The notes: generated from the letters alone by a model not told the origin. 64,000 nucleotides of DNA from Rubrobacter_A sp965214435 (GCA_965214435.1 OZ243960.1:248001-312000); one strand, 5' to 3'; positions 7,758 through 16,639 are shown, counted from the stretch's first letter. Made by a program: numbers and translations.

Positions 7758-8190
7758 CTACGCTCGCTGGTTCGGCGCTCCGATCGACCTGCTCCGGCGG
7801 ATCTCATCGAAGCGTTCGCGGGTGATGGGGTAGAGAAAGACCAGCAGAAGGCTCAGCAAAGTGAACACCTAGAAGAAGATGCCCTACCGCCGCTGCCCGG
7901 TCTGCAACTCGTCGTACTCGATCACATCCGGAAGCATGCTCCACGGTATGAGGTAGGCGACCGAAGTGCCGATCCCCACAAAGAACGCAATAAAATGGTA
8001 AGGCGTTACGACGTTTTGGGGAACAAAAAAGAGGGCCGAGAGCGCCGCCATCCAGATCAGGGCTCCTATCACGTAGACCGGCCACTTGCTGATGCGCCGG
8101 CTCAGAAACGCCCACACCGCGAGAAATGTTGCGGCCGTAACCTGGAATATCAGGACGACCGCGGTAAAGCGGTCTCCGGCGTTCGCGGGT
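7758..8190 (-). pseudogene. GPH-family sugar:cation symporter, C-terminal fragment
   Basis: The reading frame encodes the last part of an MFS_2/GPH (MelB-like) symporter: DRFTAVVLIFQVTAATFLAVW, several hydrophobic helices, then LIPWSMLPDVIEYDELQTGQRR. Two in-frame TAG codons follow (after GQRR and after GIFF), then the coding similarity continues VFTLLSLLLVFLYPITRERFDEIRR to a TAG at 7758. The N-terminal two thirds are missing. Its 5' edge is fused to a GH1 fragment, the mark of an internal deletion. Confidence 0.75.
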
Positions 8191-8280
8191 CCAGGAGTAC
8201 CAGTTATTGGTAATGTGCCCCTCAATCCGGAAGGACGAGGCCCCCGTGCCCCACAAGAAGCCTTCCGGGAACTGGCTCAC
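8191..8280 (-). pseudogene. GH1 beta-glucosidase, N-terminal fragment (30 codons)
   Basis: The GTG at 8280 overlaps the stop of the upstream SDR gene (GTGA), and the frame reads FPEGFLWGTGASSFRIEG followed by ITNNWYSW, the signature N-terminus of family 1 glycosidases. After Trp30 the sequence becomes a GPH symporter. The rest of the glycosidase is deleted. The overlap suggests the SDR and the glucosidase were once translationally coupled. Confidence 0.75.
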
Positions 8281-9098
8281 CGCGCGCCGGCTTTCTTTTT
8301 CCGCACCCCGGCGGCGGTCTTCAGGCCCCGTTTCTCGAAGCTGCGGTACAGCTTGATGCTCAGAGCCGGGAATATGTCTACGAGTTTGGCGAAAAACGGG
8401 TTTGGCAGGCAGGCTTCGACGGACTTTTCGGCGATGACCTTCCGGAGCACCTTTGAGACCTGCCCGGTCGTCAGCGGGTCGCCGGTCGTGAAGCTGATCG
8501 CCCCCTCGGGCCGGTCCACCTGCACGTCGAGCATGTGGGTATCGACCACGCCGGGGCAGACGCAACTGGCGTAGACGCCCCGGTCGCGCAGCTCGGCGGC
8601 GAGCGAGATGGTAAAGCCGCGCACGGCGTGCTTGCTACCGGAGTACAGGGCGTTGCCCGGGGTAAAGCCGACGCCGCTCAAGGAGGACATGTTGACGATG
8701 TGCCCCGAGCCCTGGCGCACCATGACCTCGGCGGCAAGCTTGGAACCGTACATCACACCCTTGACGTTTACGTCGATGTGCTGGTCGATGGCGGCGACGT
8801 CCTGCTCGTGGACCCAACCGGGGATGATGATGCCGGCGATGTTACACAGAATGTCTACCCGGCCGTACTCGGCCACGACGCTCTCGAACAGCTTTCGCCA
8901 GTCGTCCAGATTCGTCACGTTCAGGGTGGACAGCCGCACCGCCGCGTTACCGAAATTCCGCTCCAGCCCGACCTCGTCGAGGTCGCAGAGCACGAGCCGG
9001 TAGCCGCCCTCGCCGAGCAGGTCGAGCGCCAACTGCCGTCCGATGCCGCTGGCCGCGCCGGTGATGATGGTGACGGGCGCGGCCGCTGCGCTATCCAT
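8277..9098 (-). CDS. Short-chain dehydrogenase/reductase
   Basis: A 273-aa SDR. TGAASGIG (residues 14-21) binds NAD(P), CNIAG lies near residue 88, and the catalytic Ser (NMSSLSG) and YSGSK (about 155-159) are present. A basic, hydrophobic C-terminal tail of about 50 residues (NPFFAKLVDIFPALSIKLYRSF) suggests membrane association, as in SDRs of lipid or steroid metabolism. It begins 3 nt after the flavin monooxygenase gene and is surely co-transcribed. A monooxygenase plus SDR pair fits stepwise oxidation of an alcohol or ketone. Substrate unknown. Confidence 0.88.
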   Translation of the reverse strand: MDSAAAAPVTIITGAASGIGRQLALDLLGEGGYRLVLCDLDEVGLERNFGNAAVRLSTLNVTNLDDWRKLFESVVAEYGRVDILCNIAGIIIPGWVHEQDVAAIDQHIDVNVKGVMYGSKLAAEVMVRQGSGHIVNMSSLSGVGFTPGNALYSGSKHAVRGFTISLAAELRDRGVYASCVCPGVVDTHMLDVQVDRPEGAISFTTGDPLTTGQVSKVLRKVIAEKSVEACLPNPFFAKLVDIFPALSIKLYRSFEKRGLKTAAGVRKKKAGAR

Positions 9099-9101
9099 GG
9101 T

Positions 9102-10451
9102 CTACCGGACCCCGGCGCGCTGACGCGTCCGCCCGTGGGGCTTTTCGGGTTCTTTGTCGAGCTTGTTTTCGAGCGCCTCGCGCAGCTCGAAGATGTAGGG
9201 CCAGTAGTCTACCTGGATGGTGTGCCGGGTGGAGCCGACGTAGCGCTTTTTCATCTCGCGCCGGTCCTGGCCCATGACTTCGAGCATCTTGTCGCGGTCG
9301 GGTAGTTGCAGACGACCGGAGATGAGGCCGGCCACCCATTTAGCCCGTAGCTCGACGATCGGGATAGCCGAGCCGGTTACCTGGAACAGCCCGATAAAGA
9401 ACAGGTTGGGATAGTCGGGGTGGACGACCCGCCGGTAGAGGCTGATCTGGTTTCCCTCCGTATTGATGAGCTTCTTCTCGAAAAACGGGAACTCCACGAA
9501 GTAACCCGTGGCGTAGATGATGGCGTCCATTCTCTCTTCGGTACCGTCGGCGAAGAGTACCCGGTCTCCGCGCAACTCCCGGATGCCGGGCTTGAAGATC
9601 ACCTCCCGGTGCGCCGCCCGCTCTAAGAGCGCCGTGGATATGGTCGGGTGCTCGCTTAAGAGCTTGTGGTCGGGTTTCAGGATACCGTAGGATTCCTGGT
9701 CGCCGACGACGACCTTTAGCACCGCGTGATAGAAAGCTCTTTTAGCCCACAGCGGCAGCTTCGCCCCGGCGGGCGTGTCGAGCGCCGCGTCGGAAGGCTT
9801 ACCGAACACGAAGCGCGGGAGGATCCAAGCCCCCCGCCGCGTCGAGACAAAGGTCTGCCGGCTGACGTAGCTGGTCTCCGTGGCAATGTCCACCCCGGAG
9901 TTCCCGATACCGACCACCAGCACATTCTGGTTCTCAAAGCGCTCCGGCACGCTATATTCGCGCGAGTGCAACTGCTCGCCGTCGAAGTGTCCCGGGAACT
10001 CCGGCATCTTCGGCGACCAGTGGTGGCCGTTGTAGATCATCACGGCCCGGTAATCCACAGTTCTCGTCTCGTCACTGTCGAGGTCCCGCACCGTGACCCG
10101 GTAGCCGTCCTCTCCGGGCGTCTCGCCACCGAGCGGCTCGACGTTCTCCACCTTGGTCCGGAACGTGATGTGCTCGCGCAACCCGAACGCCTCGCAGTAG
10201 TCGTTGAAGTACTGCCAGAGTTGGGTGTGGTGCGGGTAGTGCGGCCAGTCCTCCAGCATCGGGTAGTCGGAGAACTCCGTCATCTTCTTGGACGTGTTTA
10301 TGTGCAACCCCCGGTAGGAAGCCGCCTGCCCGTTGTCGTTCTCGTACTTCCACAAACCAAAGCAGTCAAACGGGACCCCAGCCTCCTTGAGCGCCTTTAC
10401 CGCCGAAATCCCCGAGACTCCCGACCCGATTACACATACCTTATCCGCCAC
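9102..10451 (-). CDS. Flavin-containing monooxygenase (FMO/BVMO type)
   Basis: A 449-aa FAD- and NADPH-dependent monooxygenase. GSGVSG near the N-terminus binds FAD, and YNGHHWSPKMPEFPG lies where class B enzymes carry the FxGxxxHxxxY-type signature. GIGNSGVDIATE binds NADPH, and ATGY is the late conserved motif. It would oxygenate soft nucleophiles or ketones. The GTG at 10451 is chosen because GAGGAGG lies 5 nt upstream; a longer form from 10481 would put that site inside the gene. A perfect palindrome 62-84 nt upstream is a likely repressor operator, with a TetR gene about 0.9 kb away on the other strand. Confidence 0.88.
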   Translation of the reverse strand: MADKVCVIGSGVSGISAVKALKEAGVPFDCFGLWKYENDNGQAASYRGLHINTSKKMTEFSDYPMLEDWPHYPHHTQLWQYFNDYCEAFGLREHITFRTKVENVEPLGGETPGEDGYRVTVRDLDSDETRTVDYRAVMIYNGHHWSPKMPEFPGHFDGEQLHSREYSVPERFENQNVLVVGIGNSGVDIATETSYVSRQTFVSTRRGAWILPRFVFGKPSDAALDTPAGAKLPLWAKRAFYHAVLKVVVGDQESYGILKPDHKLLSEHPTISTALLERAAHREVIFKPGIRELRGDRVLFADGTEERMDAIIYATGYFVEFPFFEKKLINTEGNQISLYRRVVHPDYPNLFFIGLFQVTGSAIPIVELRAKWVAGLISGRLQLPDRDKMLEVMGQDRREMKKRYVGSTRHTIQVDYWPYIFELREALENKLDKEPEKPHGRTRQRAGVR

Positions 10452-10513
10452 TTCAGCCTCCTCGTTGCCTGCAAGCCCCACTCGTTTCCCCGAGAGCCTA
10501 AAACTAATTATTG

Positions 10514-10535
10514 AACTCGAACTATAGTTCGAGTT
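10514..10535. promoter_or_regulatory. Perfect 22-bp palindrome, probable TetR operator
   Basis: AACTCGAACTA is followed by its exact reverse complement. It lies 62-84 nt upstream of the monooxygenase start, in an AT-rich stretch that would hold the promoter. Length and symmetry fit TetR-family operators; the TetR at 11361 is the nearest candidate. Confidence 0.65.
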
Positions 10536-10687
10536 TTATCCGAGGCTATGCTAGCGTGTCAAGCGGACATTGAAGAGGGGGTGATCTCCGGGGTTTCGAC
10601 ATAGCGTTTCACGGTTATGGGGGGATCCGGGAGGGCCAGTGCTACAGAAGGCTGGCTGCCTCTCTATCGAGAGTAGGAGAAACTGTT

Positions 10688-11140
10688 TTGGTTTTTGGGG
10701 AAAGATCCTTGTTACGGTCGGCGGTCATCCTGGCGGCCACCCTGACGGTGGTTCTGGCGCTCAGCTTTGCGAAGGCTGAGACAGCCTCGGCCCAGGGCAT
10801 CTTCGGCACGGGCGAGAACGTTACGCTCGCCAATGGCACCGAGTGCTTTATCTTCACCAGCGTCGGCAAAACTTACTGGCAGCCCGAAGTGGCATCTTTG
10901 CACCAAGTCGACTGTGACGGGACGCCCGTAACTCTGTTCGTCGAAACTAGCTTGAACCAGACGTCCGGCGGTAACGCCTCCGACGGCGGTTTCGACTTCC
11001 GCTTCTTCAACGGCTTCTACGTCGGGACGCTGTCCGTGCCCGCTACGCCGGGGACGTACTCGGCGACCACCCGCGCGACCATTGACGGTCAGACCTTCGA
11101 GGTTAACGACTCGACGAATGTACCTGCGGGCTCTTTGTAG
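10688..11140 (+). CDS. Secreted protein of unknown function
   Basis: A 150-aa protein with a Sec signal peptide: basic MVFGERSLLRS, a hydrophobic core (AVILAATLTVVLALSF) and an ASA-QG cleavage site near residue 35. The mature part has two Cys residues (about 57 and 78), is rich in Thr, Gly and Asn, and is probably beta-structured. The TTG start has AGGAGA 6 nt upstream. The stop is TAG; the same frame then stays open to 11281 for 46 more codons that look coding (TAEIGPFYVNEAYGNSQATL), so the gene may have been longer and acquired a nonsense change. No family recognised. Confidence 0.6.
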   Translation: MVFGERSLLRSAVILAATLTVVLALSFAKAETASAQGIFGTGENVTLANGTECFIFTSVGKTYWQPEVASLHQVDCDGTPVTLFVETSLNQTSGGNASDGGFDFRFFNGFYVGTLSVPATPGTYSATTRATIDGQTFEVNDSTNVPAGSL

Positions 11141-11360
11141 TTGAGGAAGGTCGCCAGTGGAGGGACCGGTACAGCAGAGATCGGTCCCTTCTATGTGAAC
11201 GAGGCGTACGGAAACTCTCAGGCTACCCTGGAGGTTAAGATGAGCGTGGGGGCCGGAAGGCCCAACCTGGAGACGGTTTAGTGCAGGCGTGTGCGGAAGT
11301 CCAGGACATCCCGGCCCGCCACTGGTAAACACCAGCGGTGAAATTTAGAACGGAGGACTA

Positions 11361-12038
11361 TTGCAGGAGACGGTGGACATTTCGCAGGTCTTTGCGGAGG
11401 AGGGGGTGCCGCGGGAGCCGCAGCAGGCTCGGAGCCGGGCGACGCGCGACGCTATATTCGAGGCGGCGGCCCAGCTTTTCGAGGAGAAAGGCTACTCGGG
11501 GACGAACACCAAGGAGATAGCCGCGCGGGCCGAGGTGGGAATAGGGACGCTCTACTTCTACTTTACCGACAAGCGCCAGCTCTTACTGACCATGCTGGCG
11601 GACAAGATCTCACACTACTCCCGTCTCGGGACGGTAGACGTAGAAGCTGTTAAGCGTGATCCCCGCGCGTACCTGCGGGCGGACCTGGCGGCGGGCTTTC
11701 CCTACAACCGCGTGTACTACGGTCTGGTACGCTCGGTCGGGGAGCTGGAGTTTCAGGACAAAGCCTTCCGGCGGGTGACGCACCAGATCGTCACAGCCCT
11801 CTGCCAGCAGATGCTCGGCATCATAGAGGCCGGCCGGGAAGCGGGCTTGACGCACCCGGATTTGAACGAAGAAGAGACGGCCCGGACGCTGGCGATCGTC
11901 GTGTACGGCTTCTACAACCTGTTGCCCAGCCCGTCGCGGGTTACGGAGGATGAGTACTGGCGTCGCCACGCCGCCGCCGCGGACATGGTCTACCGGGCAA
12001 TATTCGCGGATAAACCACCCGGAGACGGGAGCAATTAG
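11361..12038 (+). CDS. TetR/AcrR-family transcriptional regulator
   Basis: A 225-aa regulator. The N-terminal helix-turn-helix covers about residues 26-72 (RDAIFEAAAQLFEEKGYSGT, then TKEIAARAEVGIGTLYFYF). The C-terminal ligand domain is helical and not assigned to a ligand. The TTG start follows CGGAGG by 5 nt. It lies about 0.9 kb from the FMO/SDR operon on the opposite strand, separated by the secreted-protein gene; the palindrome at 10514 is its most likely binding site. Confidence 0.85.
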   Translation: MQETVDISQVFAEEGVPREPQQARSRATRDAIFEAAAQLFEEKGYSGTNTKEIAARAEVGIGTLYFYFTDKRQLLLTMLADKISHYSRLGTVDVEAVKRDPRAYLRADLAAGFPYNRVYYGLVRSVGELEFQDKAFRRVTHQIVTALCQQMLGIIEAGREAGLTHPDLNEEETARTLAIVVYGFYNLLPSPSRVTEDEYWRRHAAAADMVYRAIFADKPPGDGSN

Positions 12039-12056
12039 CGTGATGATACACAGAGC

Positions 12057-12597
12057 TTGAACGGCGTGGTCGGCATCGGTGTTATCGGGTGCGGGGAGGC
12101 GACGCAGGCGCTACACGTACCGGCGATCTCTAGCCTCGGCGCTCAGACGTGCATCACGACTTGTGTAGACGCTTCGCCAGTCGTCACCGAAACCGTCGCC
12201 ATTCAGGTGATGGTGCGCTATCCGACAACGTGCGCCGTTACCTCTGAGCGTAGGTACAGCGTATACACGGAGATGTACGCCGAACGCTACACTACCGGGC
12301 TGCGCCGGGAATATCAGCGAAACCGATGTAACCGTGCCGTCCCTGGGCGACCCGAGCGTCCGGGCATTCATGAATGCGCAGGGATAAGGAGATCAACTCG
12401 CACCCTTCGCCGCGGCTCGCAGGCGGGAGGGCGAAACCGTACTGCGATTGATGCTGGCGGGCTACCGGGCCGCGGGCCGCGGCGCGGCGGTCCGGACCGA
12501 CGAGCCTATACCGGAGGACCTGTCGCCGATCCAACTCCACCAGGCCGAACATCGAGCCGTAGCGCACCATCAAGAGAAGCTTCAAACGCAGGAGTAG
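12057..12597 (+). pseudogene. Gfo/Idh/MocA-family oxidoreductase, badly decayed
   Basis: The first codons read GIGVIGCGEATQALHVPAI, the Rossmann start of Gfo/Idh/MocA sugar oxidoreductases, then ITTCVDASPVVTETV. The frame then breaks; in another frame a C-terminal part is legible (ISETDVTVPSLGDPSVRAF, a TAA, then DQLAPFAAARRREGETV and onward to a TAG at 12595). Only about half of the normal 350 codons remain. It sits just upstream of a glycoside hydrolase, consistent with a former sugar-use operon. Confidence 0.7.
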
Positions 12598-12606
12598 ATA
12601 AAGCCT

Positions 12607-13665
12607 ATGAACACAGCACGATGGACCGCGGCGCGGGCGTGGGAGTGGTACGAAGAACAGCCCTGGCTCGTCGGGTGCAACTTTATCCCGAGTACGGCCG
12701 TCAACCAGCTAGAGATGTGGCAGGAAGAGACCTTCGACCCCGAGACCATCGACCGCGAGCTCGGATGGGCGGCGGACATAGGCTTCAATACCGTGCGCGT
12801 CTATCTACACGACCTGGTATGGAAGACTGACCCGAACGGTTTCAGATCCCGCATCGACCGGTACCTGGAGGTCGCCACTTCCCACGGCATCCGGACGATG
12901 CTCGTACTTTTCGACGACTGCTGGCACGACGACCCCCGTCCCGGACCGCAGCCGGACCCGGTACCCGGCGTCCACGGCTCGCGGTGGGCTATGTCGCCGG
13001 GGAGCGCGGCGGTGGAAGACCGGCGGCAGTGGCCCAGATTGCGGTCCTACGTCGAGGGCGTAGTCGCGACGTTCGGGCGGGATGAGCGGGTGCTGGCCTG
13101 GGACGTCTACAACGAGGTCGGCAACCGCTTTATGGCGGACATGTCCGCTCCCCGCTACCGCCGGCTGCCGAGCCACGTCCGTACCTACGTGCGGCATGTG
13201 CTAAGGCGGAGCCCGTCGCTGGACCTGATGGACGCGGCGTTCGGGTGGGCGCGGTCGGTCCGGCCGGCCCAGCCGCTCACCTCCTCGGTGTATTATCCGT
13301 TCCCCAAGATCAACCGCGCTGTGCTCGCCCAGAGTGATGTGGTCACGTTCCACAACTACGAGGGCCCGGAGGCGCTGGAAAAGCAGATCTCCGACCTGAA
13401 AGCCCACGGCCGGCCGGTGATCTGCACGGAGTGGCTCGCGCGAGACAGCGGTAGCCGCTTTGATACGCACCTGCCCATCTTCCGGCGAGAGAACGTCGGT
13501 TGCTACAACTGGGGTCTCGTAAGCGGCAAGAACCAGACCATCTACGGCTGGGAACACCGCGGCGGCACCGAGGAACCGGCCGTGTGGCACCACGACATTC
13601 TACGGGCGGACGGCACGCCATACGATGCCGGGGAGACGTACCTGATCCGGCAGCTTACCGGGTAG
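12607..13665 (+). CDS. Glycoside hydrolase (clan GH-A, cellulase/xylanase-like)
   Basis: A 352-aa TIM-barrel glycosidase. Conserved elements are the start of the barrel (LVGCNFIPSTAVNQLEMW), GFNTVRVYLHD, DVYNEVGN holding the likely acid/base Glu, and VICTEWLAR holding the nucleophile Glu near the C-terminus. There is no signal peptide, so it probably acts inside the cell on imported oligosaccharides. The ATG start has AGGAG about 12 nt upstream, a little far. It is the only intact member of a neighbourhood of decayed sugar genes. Substrate not determinable. Confidence 0.82.
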   Translation: MNTARWTAARAWEWYEEQPWLVGCNFIPSTAVNQLEMWQEETFDPETIDRELGWAADIGFNTVRVYLHDLVWKTDPNGFRSRIDRYLEVATSHGIRTMLVLFDDCWHDDPRPGPQPDPVPGVHGSRWAMSPGSAAVEDRRQWPRLRSYVEGVVATFGRDERVLAWDVYNEVGNRFMADMSAPRYRRLPSHVRTYVRHVLRRSPSLDLMDAAFGWARSVRPAQPLTSSVYYPFPKINRAVLAQSDVVTFHNYEGPEALEKQISDLKAHGRPVICTEWLARDSGSRFDTHLPIFRRENVGCYNWGLVSGKNQTIYGWEHRGGTEEPAVWHHDILRADGTPYDAGETYLIRQLTG

Positions 13666-13797
13666 TCCGGGCCCTGGCGGCACCTTGCGACTGGCGAGCC
13701 GCTATGAAAGAATCTCCTCCGGGGAACAAGGGGTATCATGGTCGTGGAACGCCGGTGGCCGGCGGGCCGCGCGGTCGTCTAGTTCGAGGAGCGTACA

Positions 13798-15054
13798 GTG
13801 GACTTCGAGTACTCAGAGAAGGTGCAGGGGCTGCGGTCGCAGCTAGAGTCGTTTATGGACGAGCACATCTACCCCAACGAGCGCACGCACCACGAGCAGC
13901 TCGCGGAGGCTACCGCCCGGGGAGAGCGGTGGTCGGTGCCGCCTATTATGGAGGACTTGAAGGAGGAGGCGCGCTCTGCGGGGCTCTGGAACCTCTTTCT
14001 GCCGGACTCCGACTATGGGGCAGGCTTATCTAACCTGGAGTACGCTCCACTGTGTGAGATCATGGGCCGCTCCCCCATCGCTCCCGAGGTCTTTAACTGC
14101 TCGGCCCCCGACACGGGGAACATGGAAGTCCTGGTACGTTACGGGACCAACGAGCAGAAAGAGCGGTGGCTAAAGCCGCTCTTGAACGGTGAGATCCGCT
14201 CCTGCTTCGCGATGACCGAGCCGGACGTCGCCTCCTCGGATGCGACCAACATCCAGTCGCGCATCGAGCGTACCTCCGGTGGAGACGAGTACGTCATAAA
14301 CGGCCGCAAGTGGTGGTCGTCCGGAGCCGGAGACCCGCGGTGCAAAATAGCCATCTTCATGGGCAAGACCGACCCCGACGCCCGGCGTCACGAGCAGCAG
14401 TCCATGATCCTGGTCCCGCTCGACTCAGAAGGTGTCGAGATAGAGCGCGTGCTGCCGGTCTTCGGCTACGATGACGCGCCTCACGGCCACGCCGAAATAA
14501 ACTTCAACGACGTCCGGGTGCCGGCGGAGAACATCTTGTGGGGCGAGGGTAAAGGCTTCGCCATCGCCCAGGGTAGGCTCGGACCGGGGCGCATCCACCA
14601 CTGCATGCGGCTTGTCGGGGTGGCCGAGCGGGCGCTGGAGTTGATGTGCGAGCGGGTAAAAGCGCGCGAGGCGTTCGGCAAGCCGATAGCCGAGCAGGGG
14701 GTGGTGATGGAGTGGATCGCCGACTCCCGCATGGAGATAGAACAGGCGCGCCTCCTCACCCTCATGGCCGCCGACATGATGGACAAGGTCGGCAACAAAG
14801 AAGCGAAGTCGGAGATCGCCCAGATAAAAGTCGTGGCCCCGAACACGGCGCTGCGCGTCCTCGACCGGGCTATACAGGCCCACGGCGGCGGCGGTGTCTC
14901 CGACGACTTCCCGCTCGCCTACCTCTGGGCCGCGTCGCGCACCCTGCGTCTGGCCGACGGCCCCGACGAGGTCCACCGCGCCGCCGTAGCCAAGCTAGAG
15001 CTGCGTAAAGAGCGCAAGGGAATAATGATGACCGAAGAGTTGAAGCAGAGCTAG
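13798..15054 (+). CDS. Acyl-CoA dehydrogenase
   Basis: A 418-aa FAD flavoenzyme. The FAD-binding segment CFAMTEPDVASSDATN and the beta-domain segment GRKWWSSGAG are followed by the helical C-terminal domain with QAHGGGGVSDDFPLAYLWA and the final LADGPDEVH. It abstracts the alpha proton of an acyl-CoA and passes electrons to ETF. The GTG start has GAGGAG 7 nt upstream. Length and the long C-terminal domain resemble ACAD10/11-like members acting on long or branched acyl-CoAs. The phosphotriesterase-like gene follows 22 nt later in the same operon. Confidence 0.9.
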   Translation: MDFEYSEKVQGLRSQLESFMDEHIYPNERTHHEQLAEATARGERWSVPPIMEDLKEEARSAGLWNLFLPDSDYGAGLSNLEYAPLCEIMGRSPIAPEVFNCSAPDTGNMEVLVRYGTNEQKERWLKPLLNGEIRSCFAMTEPDVASSDATNIQSRIERTSGGDEYVINGRKWWSSGAGDPRCKIAIFMGKTDPDARRHEQQSMILVPLDSEGVEIERVLPVFGYDDAPHGHAEINFNDVRVPAENILWGEGKGFAIAQGRLGPGRIHHCMRLVGVAERALELMCERVKAREAFGKPIAEQGVVMEWIADSRMEIEQARLLTLMAADMMDKVGNKEAKSEIAQIKVVAPNTALRVLDRAIQAHGGGGVSDDFPLAYLWAASRTLRLADGPDEVHRAAVAKLELRKERKGIMMTEELKQS

Positions 15055-15076
15055 AGGCCAGTAAGGAGGGACGGCG

Positions 15077-16057
15077 GTGGCGACGACGGTAAACACGGTA
15101 ACGGGGCCGATCTCCTCGGATGACCTCGGCATGACGCTCATGCACGAGCACTTCGCCTTCGGGTATCCGGGCTTTCAAGGAGATCAGACACTCGGCGGCC
15201 GCAGCCGGGAGAGCATCATAGAGACCGGTGTGGCAGTCGCCGAAAATGCGAAGTCCCGCGGCGTCAAGACCATCGTTGACGCTACCCCGAACGACTGCGG
15301 CCGGGACGTGGAGGTGCTGCGCGAGATCTCCGAGCGTTCCGGCGTGCAAGTTATCTGCTCGACCGGCTACTACTACGAGGCCGAGGGTGGTCCGGCGTAC
15401 TTCAAGTTCCGCCAGGGTCTCGGTAGCGCGGAAGGCGAAATCTACGAGATGTTTATGGCGGAGATCTCCGACGGCATCGAAGGCACCGGTATAAAGCCCG
15501 GCGTCATAAAGCTCGCCAGCAGCAGAGACGCCATAACCGACTACGAGGCGATGTTCTTCCGGACCGGAGCCCGCGCGCAGGCGGAGACCGGCATCCCGAT
15601 CATCACCCACACCCAGGAAGGTACGATGGCCCCGGAGCAGGCCGAGATGCTGATAGCGGGCGGCGCGAACCCGGAGCGCGTCATGATCGGCCACATGGAC
15701 GGCAACACCGACATGGCCTACCACCTAGCCACTCTAGCCACCGGCGTGAACATCGCCTTCGACCGCTTCGGCGTGCAGGGTATCGTTGGCATGCCGATGG
15801 ACCAGATGCGCATCGCCTGCCTCCTCGGACTTCTCGGCCTCGGTTACGGCGAAAAGATAATGCTCTCCCACGACACCGTAAACGTCTGGCTCGGCCGCCC
15901 GCCCGTAATGCCCGACGTGGTCGCCGAACTACTCGGCGGTTGGCACATAACCCACCTCTTCGACGACATTTTGCCCACTCTAAAGAAAGCCGGCATCACC
16001 GACGAGCAACTCGATACCACCTTTGTAGAGAACCCGAGGAGGATCTTCGACTCCTGA
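15077..16057 (+). CDS. Phosphotriesterase-family metal hydrolase (lactonase-like)
   Basis: A 326-aa TIM-barrel amidohydrolase of the PTE family. LMHEHF is the HxH metal motif near residue 23, GVIKLAS holds the bridging Lys, THTQEG and IGHMDG hold the two later His residues, and SHDTV holds the catalytic Asp. Many such proteins hydrolyse lactones rather than phosphotriesters. The GTG start has AAGGAGGGA upstream. It directly follows the acyl-CoA dehydrogenase. Confidence 0.87.
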   Translation: MATTVNTVTGPISSDDLGMTLMHEHFAFGYPGFQGDQTLGGRSRESIIETGVAVAENAKSRGVKTIVDATPNDCGRDVEVLREISERSGVQVICSTGYYYEAEGGPAYFKFRQGLGSAEGEIYEMFMAEISDGIEGTGIKPGVIKLASSRDAITDYEAMFFRTGARAQAETGIPIITHTQEGTMAPEQAEMLIAGGANPERVMIGHMDGNTDMAYHLATLATGVNIAFDRFGVQGIVGMPMDQMRIACLLGLLGLGYGEKIMLSHDTVNVWLGRPPVMPDVVAELLGGWHITHLFDDILPTLKKAGITDEQLDTTFVENPRRIFDS

Positions 16058-16088
16058 AGGTAAACCACGGGACGAAAAGGGCTTCTTA

Positions 16089-16319
16089 TTGCTCGGCATC
16101 AAGTACGAAGCCGCCCGTATGGGCGGTGTGGACGAGGCTACGCTCTCGAAGATAGCCGACCAGCTAGAAAGCGAGGTCGGAAGAGGCTGGCAGTCTAACT
16201 CCCTGGTACTCCAGGGCCGCAACGCCGTGCGCCGCGAGCACGGGATGCCGCGCCTCGGTGAGCTTCCTCCCCCGCCACCCGAAGCCCCCTCCCGTCCCTG
16301 GTACCGCAGGCTATTCTAG
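16089..16319 (+). CDS. Small hypothetical protein
   Basis: A 76-aa protein from a TTG start 31 nt after the phosphotriesterase-like gene. It has a helical N-terminus (VDEATLSKIADQLESEVGRG) and a Pro-rich C-terminus (GELPPPPPEAPSRPWYRRLF). No family recognised. A weak AAAAGGG serves as SD. Confidence 0.5.
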   Translation: MLGIKYEAARMGGVDEATLSKIADQLESEVGRGWQSNSLVLQGRNAVRREHGMPRLGELPPPPPEAPSRPWYRRLF

Positions 16320-16414
16320 AGAGCCTACGGCTCTGCAGCCGGACGTATCGATTGCGCGGAGTAGAATATAAGCAGAGCTTATTTGAACCGTTTAAGAAAC
16401 GCGGAGGTACTACG

Positions 16415-16621
16415 ATGGCTAACATAGAAGTATTCGGCGGCGAGCTTGTGGATTCCCGAGGCACGGTGGTTACCTACAAGCAGAAGTGCAGCAAGTGCGG
16501 CCACACCTACCCGTACAACAAGACCACCATCGTCCCGGCCTACGGGGTCCGGAGTTGTCGTGCGTTTACCTGCCCGGAGTGCGGCCACTTCCAGGAGGTT
16601 AAAATGGAGTACCACAAGTAA
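16415..16621 (+). CDS. Small zinc-ribbon protein
   Basis: A 68-aa protein with two Cys pairs, CSKCGHTY and CPECGHF, about 35 residues apart, forming a zinc ribbon. The ATG is chosen over an upstream in-frame start at 16352 because CGGAGG lies 7 nt before it. Function unknown. Confidence 0.7.
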   Translation: MANIEVFGGELVDSRGTVVTYKQKCSKCGHTYPYNKTTIVPAYGVRSCRAFTCPECGHFQEVKMEYHK

Positions 16622-16639
16622 AGAGTGCCGTGGGTAGGG

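Noticed and set aside
9726..10514. A 262-codon plus-strand frame opposite the flavin monooxygenase.
   Set aside because: Antisense to a gene with clear motifs; composition is that of a shadow.
7242..11140. Several coding-like frames interrupted only by TAG (IS630 half, two in the symporter fragment, one after the secreted protein), suggesting amber recoding.
   Set aside because: Many intact genes in the window end with TAG, the interrupted genes are also truncated or split, and no suppressor tRNA is seen; ordinary pseudogene decay explains them.
12057..12830. A single 257-codon gene covering this span.
   Set aside because: Only its first ~45 codons match a family; the rest is out of frame with the legible C-terminal block and overlaps the glycosidase start.
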